Of a DNA stretch of 64,000 nucleotides, positions 1 through 8,356 are shown one piece after another. The DNA is taken from the NCBI GenBank assembly GCA_041686855.1, contig JAWLDA010000015.1:1-64000 (forward strand), in the 5' to 3' direction. The notes beneath the pieces are model-generated. The model was given only the letters and a program-made list of their open reading frames with translations, was not told the DNA's origin and searched no databases. Position numbers and translations under genes: made by a program. The stretch comes from JAWLDA01 sp041686855. Its GTDB lineage: Bacteria; Bacillota; Limnochordia; DTU080; RSA5. The stretch's first letter is position 1; every line of letters begins with the position of its first letter.

Positions 1-98
1 CTGAGGTGATTTCCCAGGAGCCGTGTACGAGGTCCGTACGCACGGTTCTGTGAGAGGGATAACGCCGGGGCTGATCTCCCGGCGTTACCCTACTCGAT
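1..98 (+). mobile_element. 3' end of a group II intron (domains V and VI)
   Basis: Positions 18-48 fold as a domain V hairpin: the lower arms GAGCCGT and ACGGTTC pair, a two-base GC bulge follows on the 3' strand, and GTACG/CGTAC forms the upper stem. The AGC catalytic triad is present. The upper stem is short (31 nt overall against the usual 34). Positions 60-68 and 79-87 form a perfect 9-bp stem (domain VI) extended by AGGG/CCCT (55-58, 88-91). The element ends near TACTCGAT (91-98), as bacterial class C introns do. Its body and any reverse transcriptase lie before the window. Serine tRNA ligase starts 18 nt later. Confidence 0.83.
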
Positions 99-115
99 TA
101 TTGGGAGTGAGATGG

Positions 116-1393
116 ATGCTGGATCTTCGTCAAGTAAGAGCGAACCCCGATGTCGTGCGAGAAGCAGTACGGAGGCGAAGGGCCGACGTACCCCTTGATG
201 AGCTGTTGGAGACCGATGTGAAGTGGCGAGAGGCGCTCAGCGAAGTGGAGCGGCTTAAGGCCGAGCGGAACGCAGCATCGACTGAGATTGGTCAGTTGAA
301 ACGGGCAGGTGAGGATGCCGCCGACGCAATTGCTCGGATGAAGGGCGTCTCCGATAAGATCAAGAGTTTGGACGCCGAGGTGGCCACCTTGGAGGAGCGG
401 ATCAATGCTCTGATCTTAGAGATTCCGAACGTGCCTCACGAGAGCGTCCCCGACGGGGCAGGGGAGACTGAGAATGTCGAGGTGAGGCGTTCAGGTGAGC
501 CCCGAGCCATTGCTTTTCAACCCAAAGCTCACTGGGATTTAGGCGCCCAGCTCGAAATTATCGACTTTGAACGGGCCGGAAAAGTGACCGGAGCGCGCTT
601 CGCCTTTCTCAAGGGCGCCGGCGCTCGCCTCGAGCGCGCTCTGACGCAGTTCATGCTCAACGTGCACACGACCGAGCACGGGTACCAGGAGCTCTTGCCC
701 CCTTTTATCGTGAATGAAGGGAGTATGCGGGGGACTGGGCAGTTGCCTAAGTTTGCCGAGGATATGTTTCACCTGAGCAATACGGATTACTACCTCGTGC
801 CAACCGCCGAGGTGCCCGTCACCAATTACCACGCCGGCGAGATCCTCGACGGGAGGCTCCTTCCCCTCTACTACACTGCGTATACACCGTGTTTCCGGGC
901 CGAGGCGGGGGCGCACGGGCGAGATACGCGCGGTCTGATTCGCCAACATCAGTTTGACAAAGTCGAACTTGTCAAGCTGACAAGACCCGAGAGCTCGTAC
1001 GATGAGTTGGAGCGACTGGTGGCCGACGCCGAACGCATCCTGCAGGCACTGGAGCTCCCCTATCGCGTGGTCGCTCTGTGTACCGGAGACTTGGGCTTCT
1101 CGGCGGCCAAGACGTACGACCTCGAAGTGTGGATGCCCAGCTATGGGCGGTATGTTGAGATCTCGTCGTGCAGCAACTTCGAAGACTTTCAAGCTCGACG
1201 GGCGGAGATTCGGTACCGACCTGAGCCCGGAGCGAAAGCCGAGTTGGTGCACACGTTGAATGGCTCGGGGCTCGCTGTGGGACGGACCTTGGCGGCTATC
1301 CTCGAGAATTATCAACAAGCCGATGGCCACATCGAGATCCCCAGCGCGCTACAACCGTACATGGGCGGGCTCACATCAATCAATGGGGAGTAG
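116..1393 (+). CDS. serS: Serine--tRNA ligase
   Basis: Cytoplasmic class II aminoacyl-tRNA synthetase that charges tRNA-Ser, and tRNA-Sec where present, with serine. The frame is open from position 23, but the protein family begins with MLDLRQVR, so I place the start at 116, behind GGGAG at 103-107; 425 aa is the normal family length. Residues about 30-110 form the long helical arm (KAERNAASTEIGQLKR). Motif 2 reads FRAEAGAHGRDTRGLIRQHQ and motif 3 GSGLAVGRTLAAILENYQQ. The gene follows directly on a group II intron 3' end, so its native leader has been altered or displaced. Two serine tRNAs lie elsewhere in the window. Its 3' end overlaps the convergent acetyltransferase gene by 14 nt. Confidence 0.97.
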   Translation: MLDLRQVRANPDVVREAVRRRRADVPLDELLETDVKWREALSEVERLKAERNAASTEIGQLKRAGEDAADAIARMKGVSDKIKSLDAEVATLEERINALILEIPNVPHESVPDGAGETENVEVRRSGEPRAIAFQPKAHWDLGAQLEIIDFERAGKVTGARFAFLKGAGARLERALTQFMLNVHTTEHGYQELLPPFIVNEGSMRGTGQLPKFAEDMFHLSNTDYYLVPTAEVPVTNYHAGEILDGRLLPLYYTAYTPCFRAEAGAHGRDTRGLIRQHQFDKVELVKLTRPESSYDELERLVADAERILQALELPYRVVALCTGDLGFSAAKTYDLEVWMPSYGRYVEISSCSNFEDFQARRAEIRYRPEPGAKAELVHTLNGSGLAVGRTLAAILENYQQADGHIEIPSALQPYMGGLTSINGE

Positions 1394-2210
1394 AGAAGTA
1401 CGTGGTGCGATACAGGCCATTCGGCGTGAAGCCGACTTTGCTGTACGCCTGTAGCGCCGGTGAATTGTCGTCGTCGACAATGAGGCAGACGTCAAAACTC
1501 CAAAGGGCCATCTCGGCGCAGAAATTAGCGACGAGCATGGTCGCTTCGCCGAGGCCTCGATACTCGGGAAAGGTGAACGTGCCGCCGAACGAGACGAGGG
1601 GTGGCAGCGCCGCTCCTCGCAGTAGGCAGGCAGAGATGACTCCGTCCCGCTCACGGACGTAGACCGAGCGGCTCGCGATGGCTGCGTTCCAATCGCGGCT
1701 CCACGTCGTGCGCCGCTCGGCGTTGTAGCGGGCGTTGTACTCGATGAGGCGCCCAATGTCCTCGGGACCTGCGAGTCGGTACCGCCAATCGGGTTCAATG
1801 CGCAAGTGGCCACATGGCAAGATGAGGAAGATCTCGCGATGGTCGCGAATAAGGCGATCCTGTAAGCCGGCGACTTCTATGGCTGCCGTCAGTGTAGCGT
1901 AATTCCCCAGTACCTTTTGCAGTGGAGCGACATCACTGCACGCGGCTAGGAGTTCACCGCCGGCCTGAGGATTGACGGAGTGAAACATGGCATACCCGCT
2001 CCGGCTGTTCACGGCAAAGAGAGCAAGTATCTCGGGTTCCCAATTCGACAACGTAATGAGTTGCCACTCCGTCTGGACCTCGGTCGCGTCGGCGAGTGCG
2101 TGCACCAAGTGTTCGAGCCAAAAGTGTCCCGCCGGCGGCGGACTAAAGAGCCCCTCCGCCGCGTGCGTGCGCGCATCCTTTGGACTAACGAGCTCGAGTC
2201 CACTCTTCAC
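1380..2210 (-). CDS. GNAT-family N-acetyltransferase
   Basis: A 276-aa protein with a GNAT fold in its C-terminal half (about 140-276). The acetyl-CoA pyrophosphate loop region reads FTFPEYRGLGEATMLVANF, and the usual final strand with an aromatic tail follows (LQAYSKVGFTPNGLYRTTYF). The N-terminal 130 residues look like the degenerate GNAT-like half seen in two-domain members of the FR47-like group. The start is a GTG at 2210, behind GGAGGGG. Substrate cannot be inferred. It is a single gene, convergent with serS and divergent from the membrane protein at 2336. Confidence 0.8.
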   Translation of the reverse strand: MKSGLELVSPKDARTHAAEGLFSPPPAGHFWLEHLVHALADATEVQTEWQLITLSNWEPEILALFAVNSRSGYAMFHSVNPQAGGELLAACSDVAPLQKVLGNYATLTAAIEVAGLQDRLIRDHREIFLILPCGHLRIEPDWRYRLAGPEDIGRLIEYNARYNAERRTTWSRDWNAAIASRSVYVRERDGVISACLLRGAALPPLVSFGGTFTFPEYRGLGEATMLVANFCAEMALWSFDVCLIVDDDNSPALQAYSKVGFTPNGLYRTTYFSTPH

Positions 2211-2335
2211 CTGGTAATCCCCTCCTCCCCTAACAAAAGCCTCACGTCATCTGTGTACGCTCTTTTACATGATTCCCCTTGAGATGGGGAGCCTACCCTA
2301 CACTAGTGAACTAGACGGAGAAGGTGGCTTCATTG

Positions 2336-2725
2336 ATGTGGAGCGGTTGGCCATTTGAGCGCATCCTCTACCTGTTCCTGGGCGTCCTCTTCCTCGGCGT
2401 CTTTGTCCAGGTGACCCTCTTTCACTGGCGGCAAAACTTTCGCCATTGGTCCATGTGGATTCCAGTCGTCGGGACCCCGGCGTTGGGGCTTATCGCCTTG
2501 GGACTGGTCCTCGTCGACTCAGCCGCTTTGCGCACACTTCTCGCCTTGTTTAGCGCGGTCGGGGTCGCTGCCGGGATGGTCGGGAGCTACTTCCACGTGG
2601 AAGGGGTGGGCGAGCGGGTGGACGGTTACACATTAAGCAACTTCATGGTGGGACCCCCGTTGGTCCTCCCCCTCATGGTGACACTTCTAAGCTTGCTCGC
2701 ATTGTTCACCTTGTATTTCGCTTAG
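2336..2725 (+). CDS. Small integral membrane protein, four predicted helices
   Basis: About 129 aa and almost entirely hydrophobic, with four membrane segments: FERILYLFLGVLFLGVFVQV, PVVGTPALGLIALGLVLV, AALRTLLALFSAVGVAAGMV and LVLPLMVTLLSLLALFTLYF. A histidine (SYFHVEG) sits between helices 3 and 4. GGAGAAGG at 2317-2324 could serve ATG 2336 or TTG 2333; a GTG at 2324 overlaps that site and is less likely. I do not recognise the family. It lies 39 nt upstream of the gluconate-dehydrogenase-like genes in the same direction, so it may anchor or accept electrons for that complex; this is inference from position only. Confidence 0.7.
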   Translation: MWSGWPFERILYLFLGVLFLGVFVQVTLFHWRQNFRHWSMWIPVVGTPALGLIALGLVLVDSAALRTLLALFSAVGVAAGMVGSYFHVEGVGERVDGYTLSNFMVGPPLVLPLMVTLLSLLALFTLYFA

Positions 2726-2764
2726 CGCTTAGGTCGATCTGAGGCTTAAAGGAGGTCCACGGCA

Positions 2765-3430
2765 TTGACCAAGACGCGCTACCCAGAGTTTGACGTCATG
2801 CGGGAGCAGCAAGCGTGGGATACCCACACACGAGCCATTGTGGCGAAACGCCTCGAAACGCCTCCGAAGTCCAGCGCCGACAAGGGTGCGTGGCGGGAGG
2901 AGGAGCGGGCCCTGCTACAGTGCGTCCTTACTCACCTCCTCTACGAAGACCGCGACGAGATCTTGAGCTTTGTTACTGGCCACTTTGAGCAGACGCTGGG
3001 GCGACGGTACGGAGAGGCCCAGCGCAAGCGGAGTACGCCCGCACAAGACCAGCTTGTCGCCGCCGGATTGGACGCTCTCGACGATGTGGCAAAGCACCGG
3101 CACGCGCATGCGTTTACCGCGTGCGAGACTGAGCAACAGTACGGGATTCTCCACGACCTGCAGTTGGGGCGGCTTGAGGCGGTCGGTGCAATGGCCCAAC
3201 TGCCGCAAAAAGAGCTCTTTACCAAACTCTTAAGTTTAGCTGCAGAGGCATACGCGTCTCATCCAACAGTCTGGTCTGAGATGGGGTACGCCGGCCCCGC
3301 GTATCCTCGTGGGTACTATCGGATTGAATCCGGCCTGCGCGACCCATGGGAACCGGTTGCTGAACGCAACGAAGAGAAGCGCGATAGCAAGAACGGGAAC
3401 GACGTGCAGGAAAGAGGGCGGTCAAACTGA
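2765..3430 (+). CDS. Gluconate 2-dehydrogenase subunit 3-like protein
   Basis: 221 aa. The C-terminal segment (EMGYAGPAYPRGYYRIESGL) and the helical body match the small subunit found beside GMC flavoproteins in gluconate 2-dehydrogenase and glucoside 3-dehydrogenase complexes, where it is thought to help maturation or export of the flavoprotein. I see no Tat or Sec signal here, which is unusual for a family often carrying one. TTG start at 2765 with AAAGGAGGT (2749-2757) at good spacing. The GMC gene begins 20 nt after its stop, so the two are almost certainly co-transcribed and form one enzyme. Confidence 0.82.
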   Translation: MTKTRYPEFDVMREQQAWDTHTRAIVAKRLETPPKSSADKGAWREEERALLQCVLTHLLYEDRDEILSFVTGHFEQTLGRRYGEAQRKRSTPAQDQLVAAGLDALDDVAKHRHAHAFTACETEQQYGILHDLQLGRLEAVGAMAQLPQKELFTKLLSLAAEAYASHPTVWSEMGYAGPAYPRGYYRIESGLRDPWEPVAERNEEKRDSKNGNDVQERGRSN

Positions 3431-3450
3431 GTGACGATAAAGAGGAATTG

Positions 3451-5124
3451 ATGTCGGACCACGGAGATCCGGGTGAACCGGTGAAGCACCACTGTGACCA
3501 CTACGCCGGCCACCGCTACGATCACTTAAAGAGGCGGAAGTTTGGTCGCAGCGAAGTGGACGTGTGCATCGTGGGGGCCGGAGCAGCCGGAGGGGTGCTG
3601 GCCCAACGCCTTGCCGAGGCCGGTCTGGACGTCGTCGTCATTGAGGCGGGACCGTACTGGGACCCAGCGACGGACTTTGCCAGCGACGAGCTCTCAATGC
3701 AGGCTTTAGGATGGCAAGAGACGCGGATTGTTGGCGGCAGTGACCCGCTTAAGATGGGACACAACAACTCGGGGCGGGGCGTCGGTGGGGGCACCGTACA
3801 CTTTACGGGGGTTTTCCTCCGCTTTCACGAGAGTGATTTCCAGACGTACTCCCGCGACGGTGTGGGTGTGGACTGGCCCATCACATACGACGACTTGGAG
3901 CCGTATTACACCGCCATAGAGAAAGAGATCCCGGTTTCGGGTCCTCGGTTCTTCCCCTGGGGTTCGTTTCATGGACCGTACCCATACCCTGAGAGGGACC
4001 GGGTCAGCGCCAACGCTCAGGCCTTTCGGCGCGGCTGCGAGGCACTGGGGATACGGAGTGTGGTCACGCCCTTGGCCATCCTGTCAGCTCCATTTGAGGG
4101 GCGTCCCCCGTGTATCAACCGGGGATTTTGCAACCAGGGATGCAAGCCCAACTCAAAGTTTAGCACACTCATTCATCACATACCCCAAGCGATCCGGGCC
4201 GGCGCCGAAGTGCTGAGCGATTGCACCGTGACACAGGTCGAGACCGATCGCCAGGGCCAAGTGACCGGCGTCGTCTTTTACCATGACGGCCAGGAGTACC
4301 GGCAGCGGGCGCGCTACGTCGTACTCTCCAGCTTTGTAGTCGAGACGCCGCGGCTCCTCTTAGAGTGCACGTCTTCTCGCTTCCCCGACGGCCTGGCCAA
4401 CTCGAGCGGAATGGTCGGCAAGTGCATGATGCCGCACTCCAGCCACGACATGTACGGACTCTTTGACGAGGAGATCCGGCTGTACAAGGGGACGCCGGTG
4501 TTAGCGACCACTCAGGAGTTTTACGAGACGGATCCCGCACGTGGGTTCGCACGTGGGTACACGCTGCATGCTCATGGCTCCCGCCCGGTAGAGTTCATCG
4601 GAGGGCTTGTACAAAGCGGTATCTGGGGAAGAGAGTTGCGGGAAATCCTTATGGATTACAACCGCTTTGGGCGGGTGACACTCGTGGGAGAAGTGCTGCC
4701 GAACGAGCAGAACTGTGTCACCCTGGCCGACGAGAAAGACGAGTACGGCAGACGCAGGGCAGCGGTCGACTTTAGCTACAGTGCGAACGACAACGCTTTG
4801 ATCGCCCACGCGGTTGAAATGGGTAACCGCATCATCTCCGCTGCGGGCGGTACGCCCAAGTACGTGGTTGCGGACACGGCACACCTCATGGGTGGCTGCC
4901 GTATGGGCGACGACCCCGAGACATCGGTGGTCGATGCCGACTGCAAGGCGCACGACGTTCCCAATCTCTACATCTGCAGCGCGGCCGTCTTTCCCACCTC
5001 CGGTGGCGGCAATCCGACGGAGACGGTGATGGCGGTGGCAGCTCGTACTGCGGACCGGATGTTGGAACGGTTGAAGGGCACTACGACGGAGCCATCTAAG
5101 CGGGTAGCGGTCTCGGTGCCGTAA
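3451..5124 (+). CDS. GMC-family FAD-dependent dehydrogenase (gluconate or glycoside dehydrogenase type)
   Basis: 557 aa. FAD-binding motif GAGAAG at residues 42-47 after VDVCIV, then the second GMC signature GVGGGTVHFTG. The C-terminal half has the conserved HLMGGCRMG (from His478) and GGGNPTETVMAVAART motifs, which hold the flavin and the active-site histidine. With the subunit-3 gene upstream it fits the gluconate 2-dehydrogenase flavoprotein or the related pyranoside 3-dehydrogenases that make 3-keto sugars. The DUF1080 and Gfo/Idh genes from 6.8 to 11.5 kb make the second reading attractive. No signal peptide is visible. ATG 3451 is preceded directly by an in-frame TTG (3448); AGAGGA lies just upstream. 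Confidence 0.88.
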   Translation: MSDHGDPGEPVKHHCDHYAGHRYDHLKRRKFGRSEVDVCIVGAGAAGGVLAQRLAEAGLDVVVIEAGPYWDPATDFASDELSMQALGWQETRIVGGSDPLKMGHNNSGRGVGGGTVHFTGVFLRFHESDFQTYSRDGVGVDWPITYDDLEPYYTAIEKEIPVSGPRFFPWGSFHGPYPYPERDRVSANAQAFRRGCEALGIRSVVTPLAILSAPFEGRPPCINRGFCNQGCKPNSKFSTLIHHIPQAIRAGAEVLSDCTVTQVETDRQGQVTGVVFYHDGQEYRQRARYVVLSSFVVETPRLLLECTSSRFPDGLANSSGMVGKCMMPHSSHDMYGLFDEEIRLYKGTPVLATTQEFYETDPARGFARGYTLHAHGSRPVEFIGGLVQSGIWGRELREILMDYNRFGRVTLVGEVLPNEQNCVTLADEKDEYGRRRAAVDFSYSANDNALIAHAVEMGNRIISAAGGTPKYVVADTAHLMGGCRMGDDPETSVVDADCKAHDVPNLYICSAAVFPTSGGGNPTETVMAVAARTADRMLERLKGTTTEPSKRVAVSVP

Positions 5125-5147
5125 AAAACTAGAGGGGAGTCGTTTGT

Positions 5148-5423
5148 ATGGGAAAGCGATCAAGAAGGCGCTACGGGCCCGGCATGCCGAGTGACGGCCG
5201 GGTGATGCCGCACAAAATTGATGAAAATGACCAACGTCTGCAAGAGATGGCCGCGGCAATCGATCTCAGAAGGCCACCCATAAAATTTGGCGTGCCGCCG
5301 GACCTGCCGGCGGCCCAAGTCGAACTAGCGGAGGAGTTGTACCGGGATCCGAGCTCCGCCCAGGGGTTGGATAACCCCGTTCAGCGCATGACGGCTGCAC
5401 CGCTGAACGGGGAGGATTGCTAA
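5148..5423 (+). CDS. Small hypothetical protein
   Basis: 91 aa, basic at the N-terminus (MGKRSRRRYGPG) and otherwise polar, with no membrane segment or motif that I recognise. AGAGGGGAG at 5131-5139 gives a strong ribosome site for ATG 5148, and the gene lies only 23 nt after the GMC dehydrogenase, so translation is likely and it is probably the last gene of that operon. The start is supported by the site and by co-direction. Function unknown; a role in folding or in electron transfer of the dehydrogenase would be speculation. Confidence 0.62.
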   Translation: MGKRSRRRYGPGMPSDGRVMPHKIDENDQRLQEMAAAIDLRRPPIKFGVPPDLPAAQVELAEELYRDPSSAQGLDNPVQRMTAAPLNGEDC

Positions 5424-5448
5424 GGTCCTGGCGCCTCGAATGCAGTGC

Positions 5449-6825
5449 CTAGGGCTGTGTCCGCCGCGCCTTCCACTCAGCGAGCCGTGCCTCGGCCAGC
5501 CGCTGCGCCTCCTCGAGGGAGGGCCTTACAGCCATCTGTCCTGTAATTGCACGGCTGTAGGCCGCGCCGACAAGGCTTGAGAGATCGTTGACGATGGGCG
5601 TCTCAGGCCACGGTCTGGCCTTTGCGAGCACGTCGAAATTCTGCAGCCAAAGCTCCATCGGGTACCAGTCGGGGACCCACCCTTCGACGGTGGCCATCCG
5701 ATTGACGCTGATACTGGCGGCCGGATGCGCAGAGAGTTCTACGGTCGCCCTGCGCGCCTGGGGATCCAGCGTCTTAAAGTGGATGTAGAGGGCTGCCTCG
5801 GTCGCGTGATCCGTCCCGCTTAGCACGACCTCGCCATCGGTGTGGACGATTGGCGCCTTGGGAGCTGCGCTCGGCGGTCCCAGGGGTGGAATTTGGCTAA
5901 AGCCATACTCCCAATCGGGGGCGTTGGTGTGTGCGGCGTAGTAGTGGTAGTGTGAATACGTGGCCATTCCCTGTCTGCCGACGTAGAGCGGGTCCGAACC
6001 GAGCGTGCTGATGACGCCGCTGCTCACGTTGGTCCGAAACCGATTGAGGAATTCGTTCACGGCCGCCGTGCCGCCGTAACTGTCGTAGAGGCGTACGAGC
6101 CAATCAAGGGCTTCGACCGCGGGTTCATTCGTGATCGTGATCTGCTCCTGCTCCTTGTCAAAGAAGCTGGCGCCCCAGTGGTAGGCGAAGTTGAGGAATC
6201 CGCCCCACATGCTGTACAAGTACCCGACCCGGTCAAGCGAATTGTCGGGGTTGGTCTGCGTGAGTTGCCGAATATAATGATCAAACTCCTCGTGGGTCGC
6301 GGGCCCCCGATCGGGGTCGAGTCCCACCTCTCTAAACGCCTGCTTTGACCAGACGAGGGAGGTCGGCTGGGCGGACCCGGGCAGTCCGTACAGTTTGCCG
6401 TTGTAGCGGTACGTCTCGTAGAATCCTGGAAACAGGTCGTCGGGATCCCACGCCGGATTGCGGGAGAGTGGGCCGTCAAGGGGTTCTACGAGACCTCTGT
6501 CGGCGTACTCGATCACACGAGCGATGCCCGTCACATGGGCCGCGTCAGGTCCTGTTCCACTCGCAATAGCGACAGGTAGCTTGGTATAAAGATCCGGCAC
6601 CGACTTCGCCTCGACGCGAACGCGGCCCTTGTAGCGCTCGTTAAAGAGGGCCGCCGCTTGATTTTGACCTTCGTCCCACGGCGGGCCGTACGGGTGCCAG
6701 TACTCGATCACGATCTCCTGCGCCAGGACCGGTCCGACGGGTCCTGTCAATCCTGTAAGGAGTGCGAACGCTACCACGGCGAACACGAGCGCATACACAA
6801 AACGGGTGAATGACTGCGTGTGCAT
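5449..6825 (-). CDS. ABC transporter solute-binding protein (sugar type)
   Basis: 458 aa after choosing ATG 6825, which is preceded by AAGGAGGG; the longer open frame to 6945 lacks a site. It has a clear signal peptide (RFVYALVFAVVAFALLTGL, cleavage near VLAQ) and then the family-1 extracellular solute-binding fold beginning IVIEYWHPYGPPWDEGQ, as in glycerol-3-phosphate, maltose and oligosaccharide binding proteins. No cysteine follows the signal, so it is not an obvious lipoprotein. No permease genes are adjacent; it must pair with permeases elsewhere or be a remnant of a larger locus. It is followed on the same strand by nothing and preceded by a Gfo/Idh gene 23 nt away, so the two form an operon. 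Confidence 0.9.
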   Translation of the reverse strand: MHTQSFTRFVYALVFAVVAFALLTGLTGPVGPVLAQEIVIEYWHPYGPPWDEGQNQAAALFNERYKGRVRVEAKSVPDLYTKLPVAIASGTGPDAAHVTGIARVIEYADRGLVEPLDGPLSRNPAWDPDDLFPGFYETYRYNGKLYGLPGSAQPTSLVWSKQAFREVGLDPDRGPATHEEFDHYIRQLTQTNPDNSLDRVGYLYSMWGGFLNFAYHWGASFFDKEQEQITITNEPAVEALDWLVRLYDSYGGTAAVNEFLNRFRTNVSSGVISTLGSDPLYVGRQGMATYSHYHYYAAHTNAPDWEYGFSQIPPLGPPSAAPKAPIVHTDGEVVLSGTDHATEAALYIHFKTLDPQARRATVELSAHPAASISVNRMATVEGWVPDWYPMELWLQNFDVLAKARPWPETPIVNDLSSLVGAAYSRAITGQMAVRPSLEEAQRLAEARLAEWKARRTQP

Positions 6826-6848
6826 CACTGGGCAATACCCTCCTTGGG

Positions 6849-8060
6849 TTAGCTTTGAGATGGACGTCGATGAAATCTCGGGATCTCCATGGGCGCCCCT
6901 CCCCGACGGACGGACTCCTCGGAGAGAGGGATGAGGCTGCTCCACGTGACGGCATCGTACACGTCGACCGGCGGTGGCGTTCCCTCCCTGACCGCGTTGG
7001 CAAAATCCTCGAGGATAAAGAAGTCACCCCCTCCATGGCCCGTCTTGCGGGCCTCCTCGCCCCATGTGCGCCAGCGCGGGTGTTCGTACTCAGACGCCAG
7101 TTCCCACAGGGATTGCCATTGGGCGCCGTTCCCTTCTCTAGGCGGGCTGTAACCAGGAGAGCGCCCGTCAATCCAGATGAGCGGATCCTCGCCTGAGAAC
7201 CGCGGCGAAAGGTAGGAGGCTTTGGTACCCTGCAGAGCGTAGTGCGTCATGTTGTGAGGTCGGGGTGAACCTGAGTCGACCCGAATGATAATGACGGCTC
7301 CCTTGCGGGAGCGAATGAGGCTGACCGCGGAGTCGCCTTGCACAACGGTGCCGGGCTGTGCCAGCGGATGAGTGGGTCCCAAGCGGTCGGCGCAGTAGCG
7401 GTGAAAGTTGAGTGGATCTGAGACGAAGGTTGTCGTGGTGGCCAACTCGTCGCCGTCGTCGCGGTTGATCCGCAACCACTGGGCGACGGGGCCGAGGGAG
7501 TGCGTGGGATACTGGTTGCGGTTGTACCTCTGTTTCATGGCGCCGCGCCAGGTCAACTCGCCTGCTGAGTTGATGCCGAGGTTGCGTGTGTCGTGAATGT
7601 AGGCGCCTTCAGCGTGCACAATCTCGCCGAACACCCCGTGCGCTACCATGTTGAGGACCATCATGTTCGGGCGCATGTAACAGTAGTTTTCCGCCATCAT
7701 GTAGGTGAGGCCACTCTTCTCGACGGCTTCGATCAGCGCCCAGCATTCCTCAATGGTCGTAGCGGCCACCACTTCGGAGAGGACGTGCTTGCCCGCGGAG
7801 AGGGCCTGAATCGCCTGAGGAGCGTGCAGCGGCACCGGTGTCGCCAACAGGACGGCATCGATACTGTCGGACGAAAGCAGCTCCTCGAACCGTTCGTAGG
7901 CAGCGATTTTCGGATGCTTCTCCAGCCAGGACGCCCGAATCCCAGGGTCTAGATCACAGATGGCGACCAGCCTAATCTTCTCCTTAAACACCTCAAGGGC
8001 GCGGGTGAACGATGCGCCGCGCCGACCTCCCACCACTGCTAACCGAACGATTGAACTCAT
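6849..8060 (-). CDS. Gfo/Idh/MocA-family oxidoreductase
   Basis: 403 aa. The N-terminal Rossmann domain starts IVRLAVVGGRRGASF, with acidic VAICDLD at the end of strand 2, which favours NAD(H). The family EKP motif position reads HVLSEVVAA, so the usual EKP lysine is replaced: the sequence is SEV, not EKP. The C-terminal alpha/beta domain carries GHGGGDFFILEDFANAVR, typical of sugar-oxidising members. It acts on a sugar or cyclitol, perhaps making a keto sugar. AAGGAGT precedes ATG 8060. Co-directional with the solute-binding gene downstream and divergent from the paralogue at 8357. Confidence 0.9.
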   Translation of the reverse strand: MSSIVRLAVVGGRRGASFTRALEVFKEKIRLVAICDLDPGIRASWLEKHPKIAAYERFEELLSSDSIDAVLLATPVPLHAPQAIQALSAGKHVLSEVVAATTIEECWALIEAVEKSGLTYMMAENYCYMRPNMMVLNMVAHGVFGEIVHAEGAYIHDTRNLGINSAGELTWRGAMKQRYNRNQYPTHSLGPVAQWLRINRDDGDELATTTTFVSDPLNFHRYCADRLGPTHPLAQPGTVVQGDSAVSLIRSRKGAVIIIRVDSGSPRPHNMTHYALQGTKASYLSPRFSGEDPLIWIDGRSPGYSPPREGNGAQWQSLWELASEYEHPRWRTWGEEARKTGHGGGDFFILEDFANAVREGTPPPVDVYDAVTWSSLIPLSEESVRRGGAPMEIPRFHRRPSQS

Positions 8061-8356
8061 CGCTAACGACTCCTTGCGGCCTGAATTTCTCGCGACCGGT
8101 GATGACCAACCTACGGCCCCAAGGTTTCGACGTATGGGGTACCCAGGTTATGCTGCCACCGAGCGGAGCGTTCTACAGAAAAAGCTAGTAGACAGAAAAT
8201 TCCGGACAACGAGTTTCCCTCCTCCTTTTTGAGCTCCTAGTTTTTGAAAGGTGCGCGGGCATGCACATGTAATCATGTGGAAAGTACGTAGTCGAGTGCA
8301 CTCCTAGATGAGCGCAGACGGTCGTGAGTCTTGGCAACACAGGAGGTTGAAAACGA

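Noticed and set aside
539..1330. Minus-strand 263-codon frame over serS
   Set aside because: Antisense shadow of an essential, clearly recognised gene.
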